Shown: piece by piece, positions 34,612 to 44,309 of the stretch
Layout of the letters: every line of letters starts with the position of its first letter
Position numbering within the stretch: position 1 is the first letter of the stretch
Origin: Atriophallophorus winterbourni
Taxonomy: Eukaryota; Platyhelminthes; Trematoda; Plagiorchiida; Microphallidae
Direction: 5' to 3'
NCBI GenBank assembly: GCA_013407085.1
Contig: JACCGJ010001746.1
Location: forward strand, 24,287 to 88,286
DNA length: 64,000 nt
Notes under the pieces: model-generated
Seen by the model: only the letters and a program-made list of their open reading frames with translations
Databases searched by the model: none
What the model was told of the DNA's origin: nothing
Made by a program: the position numbers and the translations under genes

Positions 34612-34822
34612 AAGACATTTCATTTCATTTCAGTTTGCACGGGGCTGTAAGTGGCTAACTAGCTAATCCAGAGTCCAGATTTCTTTCAGTGGTATGCCAC
34701 AGAACAGCGTCCACCACTTCAAACAATATCTTCACAAATATTTGGCATGAGAGTACTTTGGAATGCAACCGAAAAACCCCTCATCAATATGTGAGGAGTG
34801 ACATTAGTGCGTTCCAAAAACA
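34612..34822 (-). repeat. SINE-like family D, inverted copy
   Basis: On minus: TTTGGAACGCACTAATGT, GATATTGTTTGAAGTGGTGG, GAAAGAAATCTGGAC and a variant (ATGAA)n tail. High similarity to 33953-34167 along the whole length. Confidence 0.75.
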
Positions 34823-34845
34823 TGAGGATCATACCAACTATTCTA

Positions 34846-35175
34846 TTACGGATAAAAATCAGGAAATAAAGAAGGCCACACAGAGTCGAGTCCCCTCTTT
34901 AACCCCCCTACCAAAGTAGAACAAACAACCTTTTTAGGAAGACGATTCCAGTAATTTATTACCTTTAAACTGAAGAAGTAATTACGAACATTAGACCTGA
35001 CATGTCGCTTTGCCAGTTTTAATGATTGGCCCCGAGTACCCACACTTGGCGCCAGAGCATACATTTCATTTGGATGAATAGTACTGAAACCTGTGATGAT
35101 TTTGAAAGTTTCAATTAGGTCCCCACATTCTTTTCCCCGCATTCTTTTCAATGAGAAGATATCTAGACTCAGCAA
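34846..35175 (-). CDS. CR1 ORF2 C-terminal fragment
   Basis: Encodes SLDIFSLKRMRGKECGDLIE, a TRGQSLKL block and VINYWNRLPKKVV, the standard end of CR1-type ORF2 (FSLKRRRLRGDLIE and FSxRVVxxWNxLP patterns). It stops at 34846. Upstream it is separated from the rest of ORF2 by the SINE at 35208-35283. Confidence 0.8.
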   Translation of the reverse strand: MLSLDIFSLKRMRGKECGDLIETFKIITGFSTIHPNEMYALAPSVGTRGQSLKLAKRHVRSNVRNYFFSLKVINYWNRLPKKVVCSTLVGGLKRGLDSVWPSLFPDFYP

Positions 35176-35195
35176 TCGTTCCTCATACGACCTAC

Positions 35196-35295
35196 CTGAT
35201 TGCCCTATATGTTATGTTATGAGAGCAGAAGCCTGATCCAGGCAAAGTGCCGCACAGTCAGAGACTACACGTGGGCTAAGATACTGATTGCCCTA
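35196..35295 (-). mobile_element. SINE copy (5'-truncated) with 12-bp target duplication
   Basis: Insert 35208-35283 is the 3' half of the SINE family on minus, with a TATAACATAACATA tail. It is flanked by the direct repeat CTGATTGCCCTA at 35196-35207 and 35284-35295. Removing the insert and one repeat restores the reading order of the CR1 C-terminus. Confidence 0.9.
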
Positions 35296-35366
35296 CAGTC
35301 ATACGAGTAGCTAGGCGTTGAACACCTTCAAGCTTGGCAATATCTTTTTCCAAATGAGGTGACCAT

Positions 35367-35619
35367 ACTTGAAAGCATGGATGTGCAATCGTGCAGTACT
35401 TTGTGCTGTGCTGCTAACACCATGCTAAAATGATTGGTCAGAGGTAGTGAGCGGCATGCTGAAACACGCTGGAGTCTCACTGCCATTTCCTGTTCCTTTT
35501 CTTCCTCATATCTGTCTAGGCCTGGGCAACCTGACAGTATCTTAGCCCACGTGCAGTCTCTGACTGTGCGGCACTTTGCCTGGATCAGGCTTGTGCATTC
35601 ATGCATGCACTTGAAAGCA
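35367..35619 (+). mobile_element. SINE copy (full length) with 11-bp target duplication
   Basis: Insert 35378-35608 (231 bp) begins TGGATGTGCAATCGTGCAG and ends GCTTGTGCATTCATGCATGC. It is flanked by ACTTGAAAGCA at 35367-35377 and 35609-35619. This defines both ends of the family and shows that the variable short-repeat end is the 3' tail. Confidence 0.9.
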
Positions 35620-35805
35620 ATACTCGAGATGTGGCCTCACGACCGATTTGTATAATGGTATGAAAACCTTTAGGGACCTGCATGATAAAACTGATCGAAG
35701 GCATAAAAGCTCGCTCTTAGCGCGTTGTGTAGCAGTTGCACATTGATCAGCCCATTTAAAGTCCGCTGAAACCTCTATAACTAAGTCGAACTTTCGGCAC
35801 CCCAT
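35599..35805 (-). CDS. CR1 ORF2 C-terminal fragment
   Basis: Encodes FDLVIEVSADFKWADQCATA (the DLGVxVDxxLKWSxQC block of CR1 ORF2) and PLYKSVVRPHLEYC. The frame is cut by the SINE at 35378-35608. Confidence 0.8.
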   Translation of the reverse strand: MGCRKFDLVIEVSADFKWADQCATATQRAKSELLCLRSVLSCRSLKVFIPLYKSVVRPHLEYCFQVHA

Positions 35806-35920
35806 TTATCTCAAGTATACCATCAGGTTCAGCAACCTCTAGCTTCTTAATGACTTTAGACAAGGGATAGCTTTTAGTGAAGTTAACTGGTAGATCCCAT
35901 GTAGCAGACCACTTGATGGC

Positions 35921-36727
35921 CTAATCGATATCCTCAAGAAGATCCTGTTCATTCAATGATCCGATGAACTTGAAATCATCCGCAAAAATATAGCAGGGAT
36001 ACTTAAGCGACGCTGCCGAATCATCGATGAAAATAAGGAAAACTAGCGGTCCGAGTACGGAACCCTGTGGGACTCCACTAACAACTTGTACTTTCGAGGA
36101 ATACATACTGCCTATCCTGATGCGAAAGAATCTATTGCTTAAGAAGCCTATTATCCATTTCTTTAGAAGACCATCAATACCCATATAACGAAGTTTGGTT
36201 GCAAGCAATATGTGGTTTACCGAATCAAAGGCCTTGAAAAACTTCAAGTAAAAAACTTGACCTTTATCTAGCCTCATGGTGACCTCATTTAGGAAACACA
36301 AGAGGTTTGTTAGGCACGACTTCCCTTTAAGGAAACCGTGCTGAGCAGAGTTCAGCAACGAGCAATCAACTAGATGGCGACAGATACTATCCCTAATCAG
36401 TTTCACCAGGATTTTACAAAGGATGCTAGTAAGACTTACAGGTCTGTAATTACAAATTGAGGATCGACTGCCACCTTTATATATTGGAATCACATCAAGC
36501 AGCTTCCAAGTACTCGGATTATATCCATGTTGCAAGGAAGCGGTAAAATGACGACAAACAGGCTCTGCTAGTATTGGCGCCAGGTTCTTCATAATTTGAG
36601 GGTGAATGTCGTCTGGGCCAGCAGATTTATGAGGGTTAGTTGCTGCAAGAGCAACTTTAATCTCATCATCAGTGAAGGATAACTCCTCGAATGGAGTAAC
36701 GATATCTGGCCTTTTGATGAATGGCAT
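35921..36727 (-). CDS. CR1 ORF2 reverse transcriptase
   Basis: 268 open codons with NPHKSAGPDDIHPQIMK, VIPIYKGG, NYRPVSLTSILCK, AQHGFLKGKSCLTNLL, YLKFFKAFDSVNH (first catalytic block; the usual Asp before the FKAFD motif is not in its standard place), GVPQGSVLGPLVF and FADDFKF. The stop comes soon after the FADD box, so the downstream parts are in other frames. Confidence 0.85.
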   Translation of the reverse strand: MPFIKRPDIVTPFEELSFTDDEIKVALAATNPHKSAGPDDIHPQIMKNLAPILAEPVCRHFTASLQHGYNPSTWKLLDVIPIYKGGSRSSICNYRPVSLTSILCKILVKLIRDSICRHLVDCSLLNSAQHGFLKGKSCLTNLLCFLNEVTMRLDKGQVFYLKFFKAFDSVNHILLATKLRYMGIDGLLKKWIIGFLSNRFFRIRIGSMYSSKVQVVSGVPQGSVLGPLVFLIFIDDSAASLKYPCYIFADDFKFIGSLNEQDLLEDID

Positions 36728-36799
36728 GTTAAGCGGATCTATTTGGCGATCAAGCCTCTGAACAGATTGGAAATGTTTGAGAAAGGCCGAAGCCTTTTC

Positions 36800-37306
36800 T
36801 TAATCTGAGACTATTTGAGGTCCGTTTTCCTGCTGAAAGTTACCAATCCAATCGCGCGTTTTGCCTTTATATTGGGCATAACTATGGTAACGCTTTGGAC
36901 ACTGCTTTATATTGCGTACCAACCGTGATTCCAAGTCACATTTTGCCTTGCGTTGGGTTCCCACAGCCTTATTTCTGACCATTTTATACCTTGTCCAGGA
37001 GCGTTGTGTATGAGAAGCTTTGTAAGTTTTCCAGACACGGTCTCGCATTCTAATCACTCGTCGCATCGCAGGTGTCCACCAATGTGGCTTGTTGAGGTGC
37101 TTGACGTGCAACAACGGAGCAAACCTATCTTGCAAAGTAGACAGACAGTGGTGTATAAGCTGCCAGTTTGTTGCTATATCATCTGCATATTGTGACAAGA
37201 TCTTTTTAGCTTCCTCTAAGACAACTTCCCAATCTACATGATTGAAATTGCGCCTCAGTTTCGGAGGAGGTTTGTCATACCTGAGTACTGGTTGGAAGCT
37301 GATCAC
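36800..37306 (-). CDS. CR1 ORF2 endonuclease-RT linker
   Basis: 168 codons rich in Arg, Lys and Trp (PHWWTPAMRRVIRMRDRVWK and TRYKMVRNKAVGTQRKAK), typical of the linker between the CR1 endonuclease and reverse transcriptase. Confidence 0.75.
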   Translation of the reverse strand: MISFQPVLRYDKPPPKLRRNFNHVDWEVVLEEAKKILSQYADDIATNWQLIHHCLSTLQDRFAPLLHVKHLNKPHWWTPAMRRVIRMRDRVWKTYKASHTQRSWTRYKMVRNKAVGTQRKAKCDLESRLVRNIKQCPKRYHSYAQYKGKTRDWIGNFQQENGPQIVSD

Positions 37307-37324
37307 AACGTGATCACTTTTTCC

Positions 37325-37569
37325 TAGTGGAGTGCACGGGTGTGCAATCGTGCAGTATTTCTGTGCTGTACGGCTAATATCGTGCTAAATTGATTGGCCA
37401 GCGGTAGTGAGCTGCATGGTGAAACACTGGAGTCTCACTACCATTTCTATTTACCCCCTCATATCTGTTTAGGCCTGGGCAACCTGACAGTATCTTAGCC
37501 CACGTGCAGTCTGTGACTCTGAGGCACTTTGCCTGGATCAAGCTTGAGCTTTCATACCATAGTGGAGTG
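37325..37569 (+). mobile_element. SINE copy (full length) with 10-bp target duplication
   Basis: Insert 37335-37559 is flanked by TAGTGGAGTG at 37325-37334 and 37560-37569. Carries the conserved GCAATCGTGCAG start and the CTTTCATACCA tail. Confidence 0.9.
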
Positions 37570-37675
37570 AAATAATCTACCTGGCGAACCATTTCTTCGC
37601 TTGAAGAGATGAGGAGATCCAGGATCGAAGGTAAGCAGCCCTAACGAAACCTTGTGGGCTCATTTACATGTTGAC

Positions 37676-37755
37676 TCATTGCATGTATATGAGTCCATAT
37701 GATGAAGTCCTCAGACATCTTCTCAGGAACGGCATCATATCTGTATGAGATTGTG

Positions 37756-37800
<45 letters not shown>

Positions 37801-38005
37801 TCTCAGATGAACAGCACTGGTTTGTCCAAGATATATGTGGTAAATTAAGATCGCCAACTATAAGAACCTGAGACCCAAGCCTGTGCAGCAAACTGAGATT
37901 GTCAAGCAAATTTTGCAAGTCCTGAGGTCCTGCTTGAGGGCTCATATAAGCGCATGCTATTACCATTGATTGCTTATAAGATTGAATGAGACATGATCTA
38001 TGGTA
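37676..38005 (-). CDS. CR1 ORF2 endonuclease fragment
   Basis: Encodes ACAYMSPQAGPQDLQNLLD and VLIVGDLNLPHISW, the GDLN block of the apurinic-type endonuclease of CR1 elements. A long AT run has grown inside the frame just after it. Confidence 0.8.
37758..37798. repeat. (AT)n microsatellite
   Basis: About 20 AT units inside the endonuclease region of the CR1 copy, bordered on both sides by ATCTTCTCAG-like sequence. Confidence 0.9.
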
Positions 38006-38236
38006 TGGTATAGTATGAAAGCACAAGCCTGATCCATGCAAAGTGCCGCACAGTCAGAGACTGCACGTGGGCTGAGATACTGTCAGGTTGCCCAGGCCTA
38101 GACAGATATGAGTGGGAAATAGAAATGGTAGTGAGACTCCAGCGTGTTTCAGCATGCAGCTCACTACCGTTGGCCAATCAATTTAGCACGATGTTAACCG
38201 TACAGCACAGAAATGCTGCACGATTGCACATCCGTT
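38003..38236 (-). mobile_element. SINE copy (full length)
   Basis: Antisense on plus: tail GGTATGGTATAGTATGAAAGC, body with CCCAGGCCTAGACAGATATG, and the 5' end TGCACGATTGCACATCCG. Splits the CR1 endonuclease. No clear duplication seen. Confidence 0.85.
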
Positions 38237-38259
38237 GAGTTCACCTGGTCTATCATATC

Positions 38260-38416
38260 TGACCACAGAATAACTGCTACAAATTGCGTCAGTAATATGA
38301 TCAGTTGCCGATAGCCAGGTTTCGGTCAGTGCTATTACATGCGGTCGTAACTCATGCGCTAGGATAAAGAGTTTAGACCACTTATTTCGGATACTACATG
38401 AATTTCCGTATATCAC
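38260..38416 (-). CDS. CR1 ORF2 endonuclease N-terminal fragment
   Basis: Encodes SIRNKWSKLF, PHVIALTETWLS and VVRYDRP, i.e. the N-to-TETWL catalytic blocks of the CR1 endonuclease. The Glu of TETW is a catalytic residue. Broken downstream by the SINE. Confidence 0.8.
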
Positions 38417-38528
38417 TGCGGCTACGGTGTCTCGCGATATATTCTTATTAGTCCTGCTTGATCCTCGGGGGTAATACTCGGGGAGTCGACTCGTTTTTTG
38501 GTGTGCTGCTTAAGATGGTCTAATCGCC

Positions 38529-39137
38529 TTACGCGGCCTGAAGTTCTAGTGTACCTCGAAGGTCGGTAATCACGAGCTGTGGAATTTCAGGGTCAATACG
38601 ATGACCAACGTTTCCATCCACAGACCTGGCCGTGATTTCTATACTTGATAAAGAATCATCCTTTTCTGAAGAACAGCGCATTCTGTTATAATTTACATCA
38701 TAACGTGAATTCTTTAACCTTTCGGATTCCCTCTTGTCGTCGGGCACAACAACGTGTTTCCCTTTGTTTGTTTTATTTAAGACAATGTAACTTGCAAAGA
38801 ACTGGTCACGATCCGATTGCAAGAGAAATTCAACTAAATGTTGTCTTGGAGAATGGCTTGACTTACTTTTGTCGCCCTTCCACATGCCAACACGATGAAC
38901 ACGCTTTAGTGGCGTATCTGGGCGCATTCCAACATTACGAAGCAGATTTCTTATACAACTCCGGTCGAGTGACTTACGCGTTTTGGCTTCGCGTATATAG
39001 GGTTCATCCTGATTAAACACCGGGATGCTACGAGATTTATTCCCTATTCCCTGACGAGCCGATTTAAGCTGCTCCAGATCCTTGGATAACTTATCAAGGC
39101 TCGAAACGACAGTAGCAAGTAAATTTGACAGAGTCAA
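38529..39137 (-). CDS. CR1 ORF1-like protein, basic part
   Basis: 202 codons. Basic and charged, beginning with a heptad-like segment (LSNLLATVVSSLDKLSKDLE, possible coiled coil), followed by an FDR-like region containing RNLLRNVGMRP, RVHRVGMWKGDKSK and REQ/VEFLL-type blocks. Such basic proteins precede ORF2 in CR1 elements and bind the element RNA. The assignment comes from position and composition. Confidence 0.65.
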   Translation of the reverse strand: MTLSNLLATVVSSLDKLSKDLEQLKSARQGIGNKSRSIPVFNQDEPYIREAKTRKSLDRSCIRNLLRNVGMRPDTPLKRVHRVGMWKGDKSKSSHSPRQHLVEFLLQSDRDQFFASYIVLNKTNKGKHVVVPDDKRESERLKNSRYDVNYNRMRCSSEKDDSLSSIEITARSVDGNVGHRIDPEIPQLVITDLRGTLELQAA

Positions 39138-39159
39138 AATTTTCTACTGGCCACCGTCT

Positions 39160-39578
39160 GTGCCTTGTTCCTACCTTTACGATGCTTCCAAGACGGGGTC
39201 TGTGAAGTGACATCTGACTTAGCCGCTTCATCCTGTGCCTTAGTCTTTTATTCCTTTTGCGTGGCTTTGTAGGCTTGGGATATTTACTCACCGTAATTTC
39301 ATCAGAGTTCATTGTTTGTACCGCGAGGCGAGCAGTGATATTCTCACGCACAAATTCAGCAAATGATCTATTCACACTAACCTTAGAAACTTTGCTGTAT
39401 TGCTGAGAACGATCATTTTTAGACTTCTCGGAAAATGCTTTTTAGCTGCCCATTGGCACTCACTACATATCCGTTGGGGCGAACGGTGAGTAACATAAAC
39501 CTTATAGTGCTCGGGATGTATCCCTGAATAATTCGGATGTGCCCATCTCTTGCAAGTATTACACACGATACCATTCAT
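39160..39578 (-). CDS. CR1 ORF1-like PHD-type zinc-finger part
   Basis: Encodes GIVCNTCKRWAHPNYSGI, then ICSECQWAAKK, a CxxC-W-H-CxxC arrangement resembling the PHD finger at the start of CR1 ORF1. A frameshift near 39375 leads into a basic stretch (KPTKPRKRNKRLRHRMKR). Zinc-binding by analogy with the family. Confidence 0.6.
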
Positions 39579-39640
39579 TACTTTTTCTGCAACAAGGATG
39601 TTTTAGGCACTTCTTGGCAATCATAATCTAGAAAATATTT

Positions 39641-39915
39641 GAACAGTAGGTAACGGAGAATATATCTAAACTGCGTAACCTTTTCTCATAAGACATGTGC
39701 ATACCACGGACAAGCTTTTTCGCACGTCGTTGGGCTTTTTCTAGATGGGACATCTTTGCATAGCCAAGGCTGCTGAGCCTGTACAGCGTATTCCAAGTGT
39801 GGACGGGTGTAGACATTCATCAGTGTCAAGAAGAGATACCGGTCGAAATTACCGAAAGTGCGGCGAATTAAGCCAATGCTGCGGCTCGTTCGCATTGTGT
39901 GGTGCAACCGAGATC
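39641..39915 (-). mobile_element. CR1-like ORF2 C-terminal fragment
   Basis: Two frames on minus give RSIGLIRRTFGNFDRYLFL and VYTRPHLEYAVQAQQPWL, then LEKAQRRAKKLVRGM and YEKRLRSLDIFSV. This is a separate CR1 piece, next to the 5' end of the larger copy. Confidence 0.8.
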
Positions 39916-39944
39916 GTGCTGAAGGATGATATCAAGATCTATTT

Positions 39945-40062
39945 TCTATCTCATATCTGTCTGGGCCTGGGTAACCTGACAGTATTTCAGCCCATGTACA
40001 GTCCCTGATTATGTGGCACTTTGCCTGGACCAGGCTTGTGCTTTCATACATACATTCATACC
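39945..40062 (+). mobile_element. SINE copy, 3' half
   Basis: TATCTGTCTgGGCCTGGGtAACC through GCTTGTGCTTTCATACATACATT, the 3' half with a (CATA)n tail. Confidence 0.8.
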
Positions 40063-40064
40063 AA

Positions 40065-41300
40065 GATCCTTTTCTTATCGATCACTCCTAAGTACTGTTG
40101 TACCCAAACTGTAAACGACAGGATATTATTATAATATTATATTTGCACAATCTGATACAGATATAGTGCCGTTCAACATAAACAATGAGATGTACAAAGC
40201 GAGAAGGGGGGTACAAAGCGTTGTCATCGGCATCGTTGAACGTAGGCATGATACTACCCGGTTGCCTACACCGACAGGATCTGAATGTCAGATACATTAT
40301 CAGTTGATTGTTTCGCATCTTTTCGAGTATTTTAACCACCCATTTTAAGTATTATTTTTTCAAACATTTGAATGACAAAATACCTACAAAACGCAGTTAC
40401 TGCTCGAAACGTGGAAGACAAGTAGAAGTTCTCAATACAAAATCAGCTGTGCAACAACCGATATTTACTTCAACTATTGTGCATATACCCAGGGGATTAT
40501 AATAATGGCGTTAAAACAACAATTAGATCTCTCTAGACTCGTAACAGGCTCTAAAGTGTCTGTGGAAATTCTCGACAAAGCCATTAGCAGATAGGTGGTG
40601 TACTGGTAGCATTTACGTTCTTTAAATAAAACTGAGTTAATTTGTACTCCACAAATCGTAGTGATGGTTTCGGATACACTAAAATGTACGAATGTTTGTA
40701 TATGTGTCATTTGCTGTCATAGCTGTTGGTCAGCAAGTGTATCGTTCAACGCAATTTAAAATATACGGAAATCCACGCGAGGGCTCCAAAATGTCATTTT
40801 ATTTGCCACAAAATAGAGATTAAATGATTGAAAATTAATCGGAGTGGACCTTTCTACGCCGATAATTAAAGCAGTATTTCACCCGGTTTACGACGACTTG
40901 ATTCATCTTCAGCCAAAAATTACGTGCAAATATCATTTTACGTCTAGCGACACTGCTAAGGTGAAATAAATCATGCACTTGTTTCAGAGTGAACGTCTTA
41001 TGAAGCGTGTGACAAATACTCGAGGAACACCAGTAGTAACATTGCAAGTGGCAGGTTGATCACAGCCATGTGTTAGATCATCAGGTAGTCAAAGTGATGA
41101 GGATGCAAGAGAACGGGTTAGCTACTGATTTTCATGGGGGATAGAAGCCTAAAACAGTGAAAGGTGCCTATTCGATCTTGTCCAAACGCGAGTGACGCCA
41201 GCTTTGTAACCTATACTGATATTTTTATCACTTTTCGACCCACTGTGCAAAACATTCAGTGGTTAATTCTTCGGGATCGAAAGCAGAAGGGATAAAATGT
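40065..41300. other. No recognised feature
   Basis: Short frames on both strands without motifs; no named repeat seen. Confidence 0.4.
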
Positions 41301-41899
41301 CGTTTAAGCTTCTTCACAATAAGAATCATGGTTGACTTCTGCTGCAAGTGTTACTTTTTTGTGCGACTATCTCCTCCTGGAGGATGAGTCGGCTTCAATG
41401 AAGGTTCTTGGGGATTTGGGTACAAAGCGGCGTCCCCAGCACCACTCGGCTTTTGTTCGAGTTACCTTCTTTAGCCTTTGCACAACCAAGTGCGACCTGC
41501 AAGGCAGCAGGGAGTTGCCAGAAAGAGGTGGTCTACCAGACTCTGTTCCAGATTTTTCCTCAGAGTTTGCTCCCGAAGCCTTTCTCGCGATCGGGTATCC
41601 CGCAAGGCAGCGGAGGTTGAAAATCAGGGTTTTCCTTCCCTTAGATGAAATGCCCTCCCAGGCTAACGATCTCCATCTGCCCGAAGCAAACTGGTTTTCA
41701 GGCGCCAGTCACTCGCCTTCGCCCTTTCTCCTGTTGGTAGAAGCAGTTCTGCCGGGCTCGGGGAGCCACTCGTGCAGGCCAGAAGCTGTACTTGGTTGTC
41801 AGAGGCTATTTGAGACGCGTGCCATATGAGAGCATTTTATAAACAGTGGGAGCTTATTCCCAGTGCCACCCACTCAAGGCAAGCCTTGAGAGTAGAGGA
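41301..41899 (-). other. GC-richer segment, probable LINE 3' UTR
   Basis: Directly follows, on minus, the end of a CR1-type ORF2 (stop near 41911), so a long 3' UTR of that element is the simplest reading. An overlapping 165-codon plus-strand frame (41332-41829) shows no domain and is not called. Confidence 0.4.
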
Positions 41900-42850
41900 C
41901 CATCACTACATCACTCAGGGATCAAGTCACAACCTCTCAACAAATGCTGATCCAACGCTCTCTTCGGTAGCTTTTCTGATGGTAAGGACAGGAGCTCGTT
42001 CGGTAGCGAGTTCCAAGTGTTTACCACCCGCGTAGATAGCGTGCTCGCATTACTAAGCTTAAACTTTCTAGGCTTTCTCAACTTAATGTCATGTCTACGT
42101 GTGTTCGATTCACGGATGTGCAATCGTGCAGTATTTATGTGTTGTGCCGCAAACATCGTGCCAAATTGATTGGCCACCGGTAGTGCTGAAACACGCTGAA
42201 TTCTCACTACCATTTCTATTTTCTTTATATTTCTTTTGTCATATCTGTCTAGGCCTGGGAAACCTGACAGTATCTCAGCCCACGTGCAGTCTCTGACTGT
42301 GCGACACTTTGCCTGGATCAAGCTTGTGCTTTCACATCATATCACTAATCTGAAGAACTGGTCACCATATTGACCCAGAATGATGCGGTGTCAGGTGCAG
42401 ATTAAATCTTCCCTTCGGAGTTCTAGGGGTATAGTTTAAGTAAGCTGTTTATCGTCGTACGCGAGGTGGCGCATACCATTCGTCATTTAGTACCCCTCCT
42501 TTGTACCCTCTCCATCAAATCACATTCTCCTCTAGATTAAGGAAACGCAACAGGTAGCCCATATTCTAACAAAGCACGAACTTGCTCCGAGAAGAGTGTC
42601 TGAAACATAAGTTTGTAACATGAACGCCGAATGGCCCATAGCATTCTGGTAGCGCTGCCTATTCTCCGACAAGTGTCCGCATCCGACTTCAAGGAATCCA
42701 TTAGCAGAATCCCTTAATCTTTTTCAACTGTCACCACTCTAATAGGCTTACTACCCTGGAAGTATTCCCTAGTGGTGTCACTGGAGCCTATGCGCATGAC
42801 CACTGACTTGCTAACATTTATAAGGAGTTGTAATGAGCTCAAGCGATCAG
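41900..42850 (-). mobile_element. CR1-like LINE 3' end, split by a SINE
   Basis: Minus strand between 42850 and 42350 carries RT thumb remnants, and 42110-41911 the ORF2 end (LRKPRKFKLSNASTLSTRVV, then NTWNSLPNELL and LDQHLLRGCD). The SINE at 42112-42345 separates the two. Degenerate. Confidence 0.75.
42112..42345 (+). mobile_element. SINE copy (full length)
   Basis: CGGATGTGCAATCGTGCAG through CTTGTGCTTTCACATCATA, inserted in the minus-strand CR1 fragment. Confidence 0.85.
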
Positions 42851-43315
42851 GAGAATAGTGAGGAGACAAAGGCCTCGAATGAAAGCTTTATCGAACTCGG
42901 AACAAGAGTACAGGCTTAAAAACAAAGAAAGAGTTATGTGGGGTACAATAACGTGTACAAACAAACAAACTACAGCAGTGACCAGCGATTTGCCCATCTG
43001 CTCATGGTCATGGGAACCGACAGAAGCCCACAGTTTCAGAGCAGTATGCTTATTTTTCTATTAATGAAAAGGCATAATCGACTACTTTAGCAGTATCATT
43101 CAAAAAACAAAAGTCCATATTCAACCGGCCATTAGTAGTCAGGCTGTCTCGCTTGTGTGGAATGGCAATCCGATTTCCTATGAAATGCAAATACCGGCGT
43201 TTGTGATCGGTCAAGTCTACGAAATGATTACCCTTTAACATATGACGGCAGTGCTTGGTAGAGAAATAAATTGCTTTTAACTTCTTGCCGAATATGCCGT
43301 GTTTTATCTGGGCGT
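42851..43315. other. No recognised feature
   Basis: Chance frames only. Confidence 0.35.
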
Positions 43316-43329
43316 CTTGTGAAACCGAA

Positions 43330-43430
43330 CCGAAAGCACAATCCTGATTCAGGCAAAGTGCCGTGCAGTCACAGACTACACGTGGGCTAAGGTGCTGTCA
43401 GGTTGCCCAGGCCTAGACAGATATGTGAAC
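43330..43430 (-). mobile_element. SINE copy, 3' half
   Basis: On plus: AAAGCACAATCCTGATTCAGG through GCCCAGGCCTAGACAGATATG; the 5' half is missing. Confidence 0.75.
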
Positions 43431-43434
43431 GTTT

Positions 43435-44080
43435 AGAGAAGCACAGTCTTTTACTGGTCATTATCGACTGTTCGTCGTCGTCTGTTTTATGAATGACAAC
43501 ATTTAAACGAATTCAAGTGTCTCATTTCTTTTCACGGCTTTTGTAAAAAATTAATCCAGTGGTTCAATAAAAACGTATCCTGTTTGCAAAGGATTCCGAA
43601 TCGCGAGTGTTAGCATCTGTACGGGAGCCCTGCAATGCATCCTTGGCACATTGTCTGGCTCCAGACTTGTGCTTCACGATGATCATTATGACTGTAATGT
43701 ATGGAGGAGATTCCTACGGAAAAATTTTACATTTTCGGATGATCGTCTGACAAGTGAACAGAATTGCCCCTTTCTCTACGTACCATCTGGTAGACCGCTT
43801 TGGCTGCATCACATGAAAACTAATCTCAATCGCTGTTTGGAATAACCTCGGTGTCTTGGCGTCCGTCTTGTTGAAAACCAAAACTGACACTGGGGAATGC
43901 AAACCGCATTTTGCTGGCAATCCTTAGGCCCCTTTCTGTTATCACATCCGACATTCAAGATTGTGTACGGCGCATGTATAATAACTATCCATCAGTATGG
44001 ACGTTCAGCTACGAACCCACTTACTACGACAGTACGTTGTGCTAGTAAAGTGCAACATTTTGCAACGAAGATGGTTAAAG
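43435..44080. other. No recognised feature
   Basis: Short frames without motifs; possibly old element sequence but not assignable. Confidence 0.35.
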
Positions 44081-44084
44081 ATGT

Positions 44085-44255
44085 AGCAGCATTTCTGTGC
44101 TGTACGGCTAACATCGTGCTAAATTGATTGGCCAGAGGTAGTGAGCAGCATGCTGAAACAGGCTGGAGTCTCACTACTATTTCCTGCTCTTTACTTCCTC
44201 ATATCTGTCTAGGTCTGGGCAACCTGACAGTATCTTAGCCCATGTGCAGTCTGGA
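44085..44255 (+). mobile_element. SINE copy, 3'-truncated
   Basis: Contains GCAGCATTTCTGTGCTGTAC, the GGTAGTGAG...CTCACTACt hairpin and GTCTAGGTCTGGGCAACC, ending after CATGTGCAGTCT. Confidence 0.8.
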
Positions 44256-44309
44256 ATCCATGGAATGATTCAAGGCTGCACGCCATAATTCCATGAACCT
44301 GTTTTGTTA

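Larger units (their letters stand above)
34846..39640 (-). mobile_element. Nearly complete CR1-like LINE, interrupted by SINEs
   Basis: Read on minus: ORF1 with a PHD-like Cys/His region (39578-39375) and a longer basic part (39137-38529), endonuclease start (38416-38260), SINE, endonuclease end (38005-37676), SINE (37559-37335), linker (37306-36800), reverse transcriptase (36727-35921), C-terminal region (35805-35620), SINE (35608-35378), more C-terminal sequence, SINE (35283-35208), and the ORF2 end at 34846. Without the inserts the order is that of a CR1-clade element. At least four SINE copies fell into it. Confidence 0.85.

Noticed and set aside
35378..35608. SINE as tRNA-derived
   Set aside because: TGGCCAGAGG and GAGTCTC vaguely resemble A and B boxes, but the match is too weak and no tRNA-like fold was seen.
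41332..41829. 165-codon plus-strand frame in GC-richer DNA
   Set aside because: No motif; runs antisense to the 3' end of a CR1 element and is best explained as its 3' UTR.
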